From contig DNXB01000001.1 in NCBI GenBank assembly GCA_003506995.1, positions 1 through 22,455 of the forward strand: a stretch of DNA of 22,455 nucleotides, read 5' to 3'. The stretch is from Verrucomicrobiales bacterium (lineage in GTDB: Bacteria; Verrucomicrobiota; Verrucomicrobiia; Verrucomicrobiales; Verrucomicrobiaceae). Shown here piece after piece: positions 15,500 to 22,106 of this stretch (the stretch's first letter is position 1; every line of letters begins with the position of its first letter). A program made the position numbers and the translations under genes. The notes under the pieces were generated by a model. The model was not told the origin of the DNA. It searched no databases and saw nothing but the letters and a program-made list of their open reading frames with translations.

Positions 15500-16249
15500 T
15501 CAGCCTGCGAGCGAGCGGGCCAGGGTTTCGGTGGAGAGCAGGTTCACGCCACCATCCACCAGCAGCGTCTGACCGGTGATGAAAGAAGCCTTGGCGCTGC
15601 TGAGAAAATCGATCACCTCGGCGATTTCCGCCGCCGTCCCCATTCTTCCCAGCGGGACGGTCTTCTTGAACAGACGCTGCAGCTTCTCGTTGCCGAGGTA
15701 AAAGTCGCGGTTCTCCGGCTTGAGCACCGTTCCGGGAGACACCACATTCACGCGGATGCCCTGCGGCCCCAACACGACCGCATAATAGCGCGCCATCTGG
15801 TTGAGTCCCGCTTTCGCCACATGATAGCCGGGGCCTTGCTCAGAGGCGATCACGTTGCTGGCCGCCGAACTGACCAGAACGATGGAATTATTCTCCCCCG
15901 GAACGAACTGAGAGGACAGTTGCTCAATGATCTGGCGCGTGGCCGTCAGCGAGGTGGCGATCTCGCCCTCCCATTGGTCCCCTTCAGACTTAAACCGCTG
16001 GAGGCAAATCAGGCTGTTCAGCCTACCATCGCGTTTGATAAGCGCGGTCAGCGTTTGCCGGAGCTTTGCGGCATCCAACAGGTCTGCCGGCCAGAAGCGG
16101 ATGCCACGCGGAAATTTCTTCTCCGGCGAGCGTCTGCCGATCACGGACACACGATGCCCGGCCTTGACGAAATGCTCCGCCAGCACACGGCCGATGCCGC
16201 GTGTGCCGCCAACGATCAGGCTGTGCGGTTTTCCAGGCATGCGATTCAA
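15500..16249 (-). CDS. SDR-family NAD(P)-dependent oxidoreductase
   Basis: A 249-residue classical short-chain dehydrogenase/reductase. The cofactor-binding glycine motif is GGTRGIG (14-20). The catalytic residues are Ser127/128 (VLVSSAAS), Tyr142 and Lys146 (GYHVAKAG). The C-terminal region shows VNVVSPGTV and TGQTLLVDGG, typical of the family. The strand that normally carries N-N-A-G is instead LICLQRFKSEG, a deviation that probably marks a subfamily. It likely oxidises or reduces a sugar hydroxyl/keto group, for example preparing or reducing a keto-sugar for the C-methyltransferase genes next to it; this is inferred. It overlaps the cupin gene upstream by 4 bases (ATGA), indicating tight coupling. 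An internal ATG at codon 4 is an alternative start. Confidence 0.9.
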   Translation of the reverse strand: MNRMPGKPHSLIVGGTRGIGRVLAEHFVKAGHRVSVIGRRSPEKKFPRGIRFWPADLLDAAKLRQTLTALIKRDGRLNSLICLQRFKSEGDQWEGEIATSLTATRQIIEQLSSQFVPGENNSIVLVSSAASNVIASEQGPGYHVAKAGLNQMARYYAVVLGPQGIRVNVVSPGTVLKPENRDFYLGNEKLQRLFKKTVPLGRMGTAAEIAEVIDFLSSAKASFITGQTLLVDGGVNLLSTETLARSLAG

Positions 16250-16785
16250 AGCTGGGGCGCCAGGGTGAATGTGTTCACTTTTTCCACCAGCCCGCGAGCG
16301 TATCCGTCCGCCGCCGTTGTTTCATTTTCAGCAGGAGCCCATGCCGCAAACTCGGTGTCCTCACGCACGAAAGGTCCGTTGGTCGTCTCATGAAAAATCA
16401 CCGTTTCCGTACGCACCAGGACCGTGTGAAACAGGGGATCGGCCATGCGGTAGAAGAAGCAACGCTCCGAGGCATACGGTCCCATGCGGACGAGGTCCGC
16501 CACGTTCCCATCCTCATCAAAAATAACCACGTCGAGCTCGCCTTCAATGATGTGGAAGGACTCGCATTTGCCGAAATGACGGTGCGGACGGATGTAGCTG
16601 CCGCGGCCCAGCGTGATGATCATCTCATGCAACGTGTTTGAGCTGCCGCGATGCGCGCAGATGCGGCTGCGGCCACGCGTGGAACGCGCCAGCGCCTGTT
16701 GCAGCGTAGCGACCTCGGGGCGGCCCACGCGGACGATCGTTTCATCCGCATGCAGCACCTCGTTGCTCTGTTGTCTCAGGCGCAT
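16246..16785 (-). CDS. wbuC: WbuC-family cupin
   Basis: A 179-residue single-cupin protein. The metal-binding motif region reads YIRPHRHFGKCESFHIIEG, with the H-x-H, a following glutamate and a further histidine expected of a cupin site, then a beta-barrel and a distal histidine in LFHTVLV. I recognise the overall pattern (N-terminal R-x-R-x-C-x-H segment, then the cupin) as WbuC, a protein of unknown precise function that is common in O-antigen clusters. An isomerase or dioxygenase-like role on a sugar is possible, but I do not assign one. The gene overlaps the C-methyltransferase-like gene upstream by 10 bases and the SDR gene downstream by 4, so all three are probably made together. Confidence 0.85.
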   Translation of the reverse strand: MRLRQQSNEVLHADETIVRVGRPEVATLQQALARSTRGRSRICAHRGSSNTLHEMIITLGRGSYIRPHRHFGKCESFHIIEGELDVVIFDEDGNVADLVRMGPYASERCFFYRMADPLFHTVLVRTETVIFHETTNGPFVREDTEFAAWAPAENETTAADGYARGLVEKVNTFTLAPQL

Positions 16786-17987
16786 GATCGAATGGGCATG
16801 AAGTTTGGTCTGCCAGCGAAAATGGACAAGAATTTCCCGCCTGCGGCGGTGAAATGTGGGTTGTTACGGATGACTTTCGCCTCCGACTCCGGACTCAGGG
16901 CAGAAAGGCACACTTTCACGCCGCGCTCCGCCAAAGAATCCGAGCCGATTATCGGCAGATGCGATCCTGGCATTAGTAAGCCGCGCTTCTGCGGGTGATC
17001 GTCCACCACGCAGTCGAGCTCCTGGTGCAATTCGAGCAGGTTGATGTAAGTGCAGGCCATGTGCCCTGCGCCAAAAAAGGCCACCGGGCCGTTCTCTGTG
17101 TGGAGGCTGCTCACACATTCCTGCGTGGCTTTTCTTATCCGGGGCAAAGACTCGGAAAAATGCTGCATACGGTCAATTTCGGTCTTCAGGATATCCGCAT
17201 GCAGTTTTTGCGCCTGGACGGACTCTTTGCGTGTCAGGGCCACGAGCGAGTAAGTCGGCTGCTGCAGGTCCAGCACCTGAAACCCGGCCGTTTCCAGGCA
17301 ATGCCGGAAAGTGAACGGCATGAAATAGAACACATGCTCCTCCCAAAGGATGCTGTAGTCGCAGGCATCAAAGGCTCGAGAACAATCCGGCACCTCAAAA
17401 ATCGCGTATCCGCCTGGCTTGAGCATCTGCTGGATCGCCGCAAGGAAACTCCGCGCCTCATGCGCATGCTCGACCATGTGACGGACGACCAGCAGGTCGA
17501 ACAAGCCTTGCTCGTGTGTGATCCTGGCCGCAGCTTCCGGCGTGAGGCGAGCCTGTAGTGTTTCCGTGCCTGAATTCGGCTCACATACATCCAGATCACG
17601 CTGAAGATCGATCCGCCAGATATTGGCAAAACCACGCTGCTGAAAACACTCGATAGTTTTGTCACCTCCAACCACCACCGCGCCGACATGGGACTCGCGC
17701 AAGAGGCCAGGCAGCTTGGAAAGCGCCTCCACCAGCGCGTCGAGATGCGCGTCAGGTTCGTTGTAGCTGATCCAGTCGAAGCGGGGGCGGATTTCATCCA
17801 CTGGAGCTGGATGAGAAAGCTGGATCAACCCGCAGGCACGGCATTGGCTGACGACGAGTGGAAACAGCCCTTCCTCCTGGCCCGCTGATGTCAAAAAGCG
17901 ATGCCCGACCGGCTGTGGACCACAGTCCAGCAGGGCGACCACCGCTTTCTCCCGGCATGAATGACAAACCTCAAGCCGCACGGTCAT
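16776..17987 (-). CDS. Zinc-finger C-methyltransferase-like protein with degenerate SAM motif
   Basis: A 403-residue member of the same three-domain group as the genes at 12948 and 14239. The N-terminal zinc ligands are visible (CHSC at 8-11, CRAC at about 49-52), and residues around 22-31 (DCGPQPVGHRF) match the family. The methyltransferase domain has a good motif II region (FDLLVVRHMVEHAHEA) and LKPGGYAIFEVPD, plus WEEHVFYF at the catalytic position. Motif I is unusual: AVVVGGDKTIECF stands where I-x-D-I-G-x-N-D-G is expected. The C-terminal domain begins near VAFFGAGHMACTYI. It may be a divergent C-methyltransferase or may have lost methyl transfer while keeping sugar or partner binding. 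It overlaps both neighbours (4 bases upstream, 10 downstream). Confidence 0.82.
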   Translation of the reverse strand: MTVRLEVCHSCREKAVVALLDCGPQPVGHRFLTSAGQEEGLFPLVVSQCRACGLIQLSHPAPVDEIRPRFDWISYNEPDAHLDALVEALSKLPGLLRESHVGAVVVGGDKTIECFQQRGFANIWRIDLQRDLDVCEPNSGTETLQARLTPEAAARITHEQGLFDLLVVRHMVEHAHEARSFLAAIQQMLKPGGYAIFEVPDCSRAFDACDYSILWEEHVFYFMPFTFRHCLETAGFQVLDLQQPTYSLVALTRKESVQAQKLHADILKTEIDRMQHFSESLPRIRKATQECVSSLHTENGPVAFFGAGHMACTYINLLELHQELDCVVDDHPQKRGLLMPGSHLPIIGSDSLAERGVKVCLSALSPESEAKVIRNNPHFTAAGGKFLSIFAGRPNFMPIRSCA

Positions 17988-18649
17988 TCAAAATAAATGA
18001 ATTCGTAATCACCTTTGTAGCCAAAGTGCTGGTAGAGCCAGATCCATTCATCCACGTCGAAGAACGACTCGCAGGTCAGCGCCCAGCACTGGAGGTTGAA
18101 CTGTTCCAGCTCATTGCGATAACTTTCCACCAACAGATAACCATTCTTGCCGACGCGGCTGATCTCCGACAAGGCGGTTTGCAGCTCGAACAAACGCAGG
18201 TTGTGCAGCGTGTTGATGGAGATGACGAGGTCGAAGTGCTGGTCCGGCCACGGACACGGATCCTGGGCACGGCGGCGGATCAGAGCGGCCTTCAGATCGG
18301 GATGCGCGTTTGCCAGACCGTGCTGGGAGACATCCATGCCATGAATCTCAAGCCCGGGCTCGATGAGCTGCATCTCATAAAGCAGGAAGCCTTTGCCGCA
18401 GCCCACATCAAGCACCCGCGATCCGGCCTTCAGACCATAGGTGTCGATCAGTGCCTTCGCCACGGGCGCCCAGCGGCCCGCGAGGTATTTGTAACCGCCG
18501 TAGCCGAGGCGGCGGTCGCCGTCCCAATAGTCGAACTCGTACTCCTTCGCCTTGAGCATGCAGGCGACTTTGTCATCGCACATGCGTTCGATGTATTGGC
18601 GGGATGTCGCCTTGTGCAACGGAGTAACGAAATTGCGGAGCTGTCCCAT
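17984..18649 (-). CDS. Small class I SAM-dependent methyltransferase
   Basis: A 221-residue protein from the ATG at 18649 (MGQLRNFVTPLHKATSRQYI). This start leaves 8 bases after the upstream stop; a longer frame reaching 18793 would overlap the upstream kinase and has a composition unlike protein. Motif I is clear (SRVLDVGCGKGFLLYEM), strand 2 ends in GMDVS, and motif II is FDLVISINTLHNL, followed by GKNGYLLVESY. The domain is complete and should bind SAM. The substrate is not evident; a sugar or glycan O-methyl or C-methyl transfer is inferred from context. The stop overlaps the start of the next gene by 4 bases. Confidence 0.87.
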   Translation of the reverse strand: MGQLRNFVTPLHKATSRQYIERMCDDKVACMLKAKEYEFDYWDGDRRLGYGGYKYLAGRWAPVAKALIDTYGLKAGSRVLDVGCGKGFLLYEMQLIEPGLEIHGMDVSQHGLANAHPDLKAALIRRRAQDPCPWPDQHFDLVISINTLHNLRLFELQTALSEISRVGKNGYLLVESYRNELEQFNLQCWALTCESFFDVDEWIWLYQHFGYKGDYEFIYFE

Positions 18650-18657
18650 GGCTGGAT

Positions 18658-20229
18658 TTAGCAGAAGGAAATACTTTGGGCAAACATGCGGCGGGCCTTT
18701 TCGAGCTGTGCCGTCCGCCGGTCTTGCACGCCGGCGAAACGGCGGCGCTCGGCGTCTGTTTTGAGGAATTCGTTGAGCAGGATGCAGCTCCACTTGGCCG
18801 CGTGCAGCGGCAGCAGCAGCTTGAAGCGGGCGGCCAGTTCGTCATCGCCGACGGAACGCTGCACCGCGCTGACAAACAAATCCGCATGCGCGATGGAGAC
18901 CGGCACCTGCGGCTGGCAAAAGTAGTCGCATAAAAGTTTCGCGGGATCGTCCCAGCCAGAGTACTCGAAATCGAAGAACCACAGACGGCCAGCCGCATCC
19001 CTCAAAGCATTGTGGAAACCGAAATCAGACGGGGACAGAATGCGGTGTTGCGCCAGCAGCGGTGCCAGAAGAGCGGAACCTGCCGCCTCACGGACGCGGA
19101 CGGCAAGCTCCTCAACATGAGGGGCCAGCCCTTGTGTGACAAAAGCCTTGAAACCGTCATCATCGCTTTCCACATCGACCAACCGCCTCACACGACGCTC
19201 GACGAGGGCGACATGTTCTTCTATCGAGAGGCACGCATCCGCCGACAGTGCCACATCCGCCGCCGCCGAATCCTCGCGGGCCTGCTGAAGGCCGCAGACC
19301 CACTCGACGCATTGCTTCACCTCATCCGCAGTGACTTCATCGACCGTGAGCTTGCGGCCATGGATAAAAGCAAAGGCACCAAGCCGGTTTTCAGGATCCC
19401 AAGCGAGTGGCGCGGGCGTGCGCGGCAGCTTGAGCTGGTAGAAACGATGTTCGGCGGTGAAGCGGTCGCGCTGGTCGTCGGAGCTATGATGATAGGCTTT
19501 GATAACAGCCTCGCCAGCACCGCCGCTGACGTGGAAAATGCGGTTGTTCGCACCACCGCTGACGGCCTGCCATTTGAGCGCGCCACTTCCGACCACGGCA
19601 TTGGCCAGCATGATCACCTCAGGCCGGACCAACAGTTCAGAACTCAATTGCAGCCAGCTTTGAGCGGAACACAGGCCGTTTTCGGGCGCTGCCCTGCCGC
19701 AAGGGTCAAAATGGATGCGCTGCACCCCCTCCGGGAAGCCGGGGTCGAGCAAGAACTCAGGCAGATCATCGATGAAATGAGTGCAGCCGATGGAACCAAT
19801 GCGCTGGTGCTTGGATTCTTTGGTGAGTTCGAGGAAAACTTGATCACGCCGCATGCCGATGCGGGAGGGATCGAAAAAGCCATTCGACTCCAGCCAGCCC
19901 CAGGCGGCGGCATGCAGGTCATGCTGCTCGCCCAGGAAGGGGTGCTTGGTTTTGTGGCTGACGATGCGCACCTCAATGCCCTGCTTCACAGCAGCCCGGA
20001 AAAATTCCAGCACGCCGGGGTAGGGCTGCGCGTCGATGAGACGTGGGCCGTAAACGTATCCCTGCATCTCGGTCCAGTCCGGCTCGCGGCCGGTCTGGCG
20101 CAGGTGATTACGGACCGTAGTCTTGTCTTGTGGCAGCTCGGCGGGGATCAGTCCACGCTCCAAGGCCACGCGGTGAAAAATTCCGTCGTAGCAGACAATG
20201 GTGTTGTCGAAATCGACGCCAATAATCAT
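18658..20229 (-). CDS. HAD-like phosphatase fused to APH/choline-kinase-like phosphotransferase
   Basis: A 523-residue two-domain protein from the ATG at 20229. Residues 1-200 look like a HAD hydrolase: VDFDNTI (motif I, D6 and D8), VSHKTK (motif II) and FIDDLPE (acidic motif near 152-158). Residues about 210-510 resemble the aminoglycoside phosphotransferase fold. SGGANNRIFHV is the nucleotide-loop region, AVIKAY carries the ATP lysine, SDFGFHN (401-407) holds the catalytic D-x-x-x-x-N, and FFDFEYSGWDDP has the metal-binding aspartate. The fusion suggests one protein that both adds and removes phosphate on a small sugar or alcohol, or uses one domain for recognition. It could supply the GmhB-like phosphatase step of a heptose route, but that is speculation. 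A GTG start at 20292 would add 21 residues encoded by an inverted repeat; I rejected it because HAD motif I normally lies within the first ten residues. Confidence 0.85.
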   Translation of the reverse strand: MIIGVDFDNTIVCYDGIFHRVALERGLIPAELPQDKTTVRNHLRQTGREPDWTEMQGYVYGPRLIDAQPYPGVLEFFRAAVKQGIEVRIVSHKTKHPFLGEQHDLHAAAWGWLESNGFFDPSRIGMRRDQVFLELTKESKHQRIGSIGCTHFIDDLPEFLLDPGFPEGVQRIHFDPCGRAAPENGLCSAQSWLQLSSELLVRPEVIMLANAVVGSGALKWQAVSGGANNRIFHVSGGAGEAVIKAYHHSSDDQRDRFTAEHRFYQLKLPRTPAPLAWDPENRLGAFAFIHGRKLTVDEVTADEVKQCVEWVCGLQQAREDSAAADVALSADACLSIEEHVALVERRVRRLVDVESDDDGFKAFVTQGLAPHVEELAVRVREAAGSALLAPLLAQHRILSPSDFGFHNALRDAAGRLWFFDFEYSGWDDPAKLLCDYFCQPQVPVSIAHADLFVSAVQRSVGDDELAARFKLLLPLHAAKWSCILLNEFLKTDAERRRFAGVQDRRTAQLEKARRMFAQSISFC

Positions 20230-20249
20230 GCGAGAGTCAGAAACGGGCA

Positions 20250-20311
20250 ATCCGCAGATTTCACAGATTGGGAGGTTTGAAATATCTGACACATCTGTGA
20301 AATCTGCGGAT
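20250..20311. repeat. Perfect 19-bp inverted repeat with 24-base spacer
   Basis: Left arm ATCCGCAGATTTCACAGAT (20250-20268) and right arm ATCTGTGAAATCTGCGGAT (20293-20311) are exact reverse complements. They flank 24 bases in the 95-base gap between the transketolase C-subunit stop and the HAD-kinase start. In RNA this would form a very stable hairpin. There is no T-run after it in the direction of transcription, so a simple intrinsic terminator is unlikely. A dispersed REP-like element, an mRNA-stability or attenuating hairpin, or a small mobile-element remnant are possible. Confidence 0.9.
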
Positions 20312-20324
20312 CAAACTCAGTGGA

Positions 20325-21245
20325 TCATGCGATCAGGCCATAGATTCGTCCGGCAATGCCCTCGGCAGTGAGGCCGTAGTGCTCGCGGGCTTCTTCTTGC
20401 TCGCAGGTAAGGTGCAGGAACTCATCCGGCGTGCCGAGGCGGACCAGACGAGCGTTCAACTCGGGGTGATCGGCTTTCCACTCCGCCACAGAGCCGCCGA
20501 GTCCGCCAAGGATGCTGTGCTCCTCCAGTGTGGCGACAACCTTGAAGCTCGAAAAGACCATTTGGAGGCATTTTTCATCAAGCGGCTTCAAAGTCGGGAA
20601 AGTGACCACCTGTGTGGAAATGCCACTGGCGGCCAGTTTTTCCGCCGCAGCCATGGCGACGGGCAAAACGGTGCCGATGCTCAAAATGCAGGCGTCGGAA
20701 CCTTCGCGTAGCATGATGGACTGGCCGAATTTCAGCGCAGGGACATCGCGGTGCATCTGCGGCTCGCCTTTTTTGCCGATACGCAGATAAACGGGGCCGT
20801 TTTGATTCAGCGAGTCACGCAGCAGCGCGCGCAGTTCCGGGGCATCCGCAGGTCCGCCAACAGTGAGCCCCGGAAGAAGGCGCAGCATGCCCATTTCCTC
20901 GCAGGAATGGTGCGTGCCGCCGAGTGAAGCATACGACAGACCGGAACCGGTGCCCACGACGGTGACGGGCAGGTGATGGTAGCAGAGATCGACGCGAATC
21001 TGCTCCATGCAGCGGTAGGTGATGAAGGGTGTGATGGTGTAACAAAACGGACGCAGGCCGCTCTGGGCCAGGCCGGCGGCCACACCGATCATGTTCGCCT
21101 CGGCGACGCCGCAGTTATAAAAGCGATCAGGAAACTCCGCCTTGAGCTTGTCAAAGAGGCGGTTGCCGATGTCGGCGGAGAGCAGGACCACACGCGGATC
21201 CTGCCGGGCGAGGGAGAGCATCTCGTCTGCAAAAGCGTTTCTCAT
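20325..21245 (-). CDS. Transketolase, C-terminal subunit
   Basis: A 306-residue protein carrying the pyrimidine-binding and C-terminal domains of a split transketolase. Visible features are FYNCGVAEANMIGVAAGLA, whose glutamate is the catalytic residue that activates thiamine diphosphate, then the loop GTHHSCEEMGMLRLLPG, and a C-terminal domain with VVATLEEHSILGGLGG. It pairs with the N-terminal subunit encoded just upstream; the two genes overlap by 4 bases (ATGA). Transketolases move two-carbon ketol units between sugar phosphates. A copy inside a glycan locus probably supplies sedoheptulose-7-phosphate or builds an unusual or branched sugar rather than serving central metabolism. CTCCT directly precedes the ATG; there is no Shine-Dalgarno sequence. 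Confidence 0.93.
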   Translation of the reverse strand: MRNAFADEMLSLARQDPRVVLLSADIGNRLFDKLKAEFPDRFYNCGVAEANMIGVAAGLAQSGLRPFCYTITPFITYRCMEQIRVDLCYHHLPVTVVGTGSGLSYASLGGTHHSCEEMGMLRLLPGLTVGGPADAPELRALLRDSLNQNGPVYLRIGKKGEPQMHRDVPALKFGQSIMLREGSDACILSIGTVLPVAMAAAEKLAASGISTQVVTFPTLKPLDEKCLQMVFSSFKVVATLEEHSILGGLGGSVAEWKADHPELNARLVRLGTPDEFLHLTCEQEEAREHYGLTAEGIAGRIYGLIA

Positions 21246-22066
21246 AGGAGTCCGAGTTCTTTTTTGGCCGCCTCCACCTCGGCGGCCTTGGGCACACGGT
21301 AGTGCCAGTTGTTGTCATCCTCCATGAAGGAAACTCCCCTGCCCTTCACTGTGTTGGCGATGATGGCGGTCGGTTTGCCAGCCTCTTGTTTGGAGCGGTC
21401 AAGCGCATCAATGAGCGCGGCAATATCGTGTCCATCGATCTCGACGGTCTTCCAACCAAAAGCGGCCCATTTCTCACGGAGCGGGCTGAGCTGCATGACC
21501 TCGTTGGAGCGTCCGGTGGCCTGCCATTTGTTGTAATCGACCACCACGGTGAGGTTTTGCAGTTTGCGGGCGGCAGCAAACATGGCGGCCTCCCACACGG
21601 TGCCCTCATTGCACTCGCCATCGCTCATGCAGACGAGGACTTGATAGTCATGTTTTTGAATCTGCGCGGCCAAGGCATGGCCAGCACCGACCGGGAGCCC
21701 ATGACCAAGCGAGCCGGTGGCCAGTTCGACACCAGGAGCACAGCCAGGCGCAGGCTGCTCTGCAAGCGGCGCGCCATGCGTGGCAAAACTCTCCAGCCAA
21801 TCTTTGCTGAAAAACCCACGCTCAGCGAGCACGGCGTAAAGGGCGCTGGCAGCATGGCCCTTGCTCAAGATGAAGCGATCTCGCAGCGGATGGGCAGCGG
21901 TGGAAGCATCGAGTTTCAAAATGCGCCAGTAAGCCGCCACGAGGATGTCGAGGCACGACATCGCGGAGGCCAGATGGGCGGCACCTGATGCGGCGACCAT
22001 TTCGATGACCTTGCCACGCATCTGCGCGGCGATTTTATTGAGTTGTGCGATGTCAGTGTCGGCCAT
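21242..22066 (-). CDS. Transketolase, N-terminal subunit (thiamine-diphosphate-binding)
   Basis: A 274-residue protein matching the pyrophosphate-binding half of transketolase. Motifs include HLASAMSCLDILVAAYW, RFILSKGHAASALYAVL, ATGSLGHGLPVGAGHALA and the thiamine-diphosphate motif MSDGECNEGTVWEAAMF continuing to VVDYNKWQATG (the usual G-D-G is S-D-G, as in many split enzymes). It should form a heterotetramer with the C-terminal subunit encoded immediately downstream. It follows the partial sulfotransferase-like gene with a 40-base gap. Inferred role: providing a two-carbon transfer for the locus-specific sugar, plausibly sedoheptulose-7-phosphate for a heptose. Confidence 0.93.
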   Translation of the reverse strand: MADTDIAQLNKIAAQMRGKVIEMVAASGAAHLASAMSCLDILVAAYWRILKLDASTAAHPLRDRFILSKGHAASALYAVLAERGFFSKDWLESFATHGAPLAEQPAPGCAPGVELATGSLGHGLPVGAGHALAAQIQKHDYQVLVCMSDGECNEGTVWEAAMFAAARKLQNLTVVVDYNKWQATGRSNEVMQLSPLREKWAAFGWKTVEIDGHDIAALIDALDRSKQEAGKPTAIIANTVKGRGVSFMEDDNNWHYRVPKAAEVEAAKKELGLL

Positions 22067-22106
22067 GCGGATCAGAAGTGAATGTGAATGAAACGCAGGC
22101 TACCCT

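Noticed and set aside
18650..18793. Upstream extension of the small methyltransferase frame (48 residues).
   Set aside because: It lies inside the 3' end of the kinase fusion in another frame and is rich in R and P, typical of antiframe GC-rich translation. The ATG at 18649 gives a normal methyltransferase.
19012..20280. Long open frame on the plus strand (422 codons).
   Set aside because: It is antisense to the HAD-kinase fusion, which has clear catalytic motifs; no domain is recognisable in the plus-strand product.
20230..20292. 21-residue N-terminal extension of the HAD-kinase fusion from a GTG start, containing a C-x-x-C pair resembling the zinc fingers of nearby methyltransferases.
   Set aside because: The extension is encoded largely by one arm and the spacer of the inverted repeat, and HAD proteins normally begin just before D-x-D-x-T. 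The ATG at 20229 fits better.
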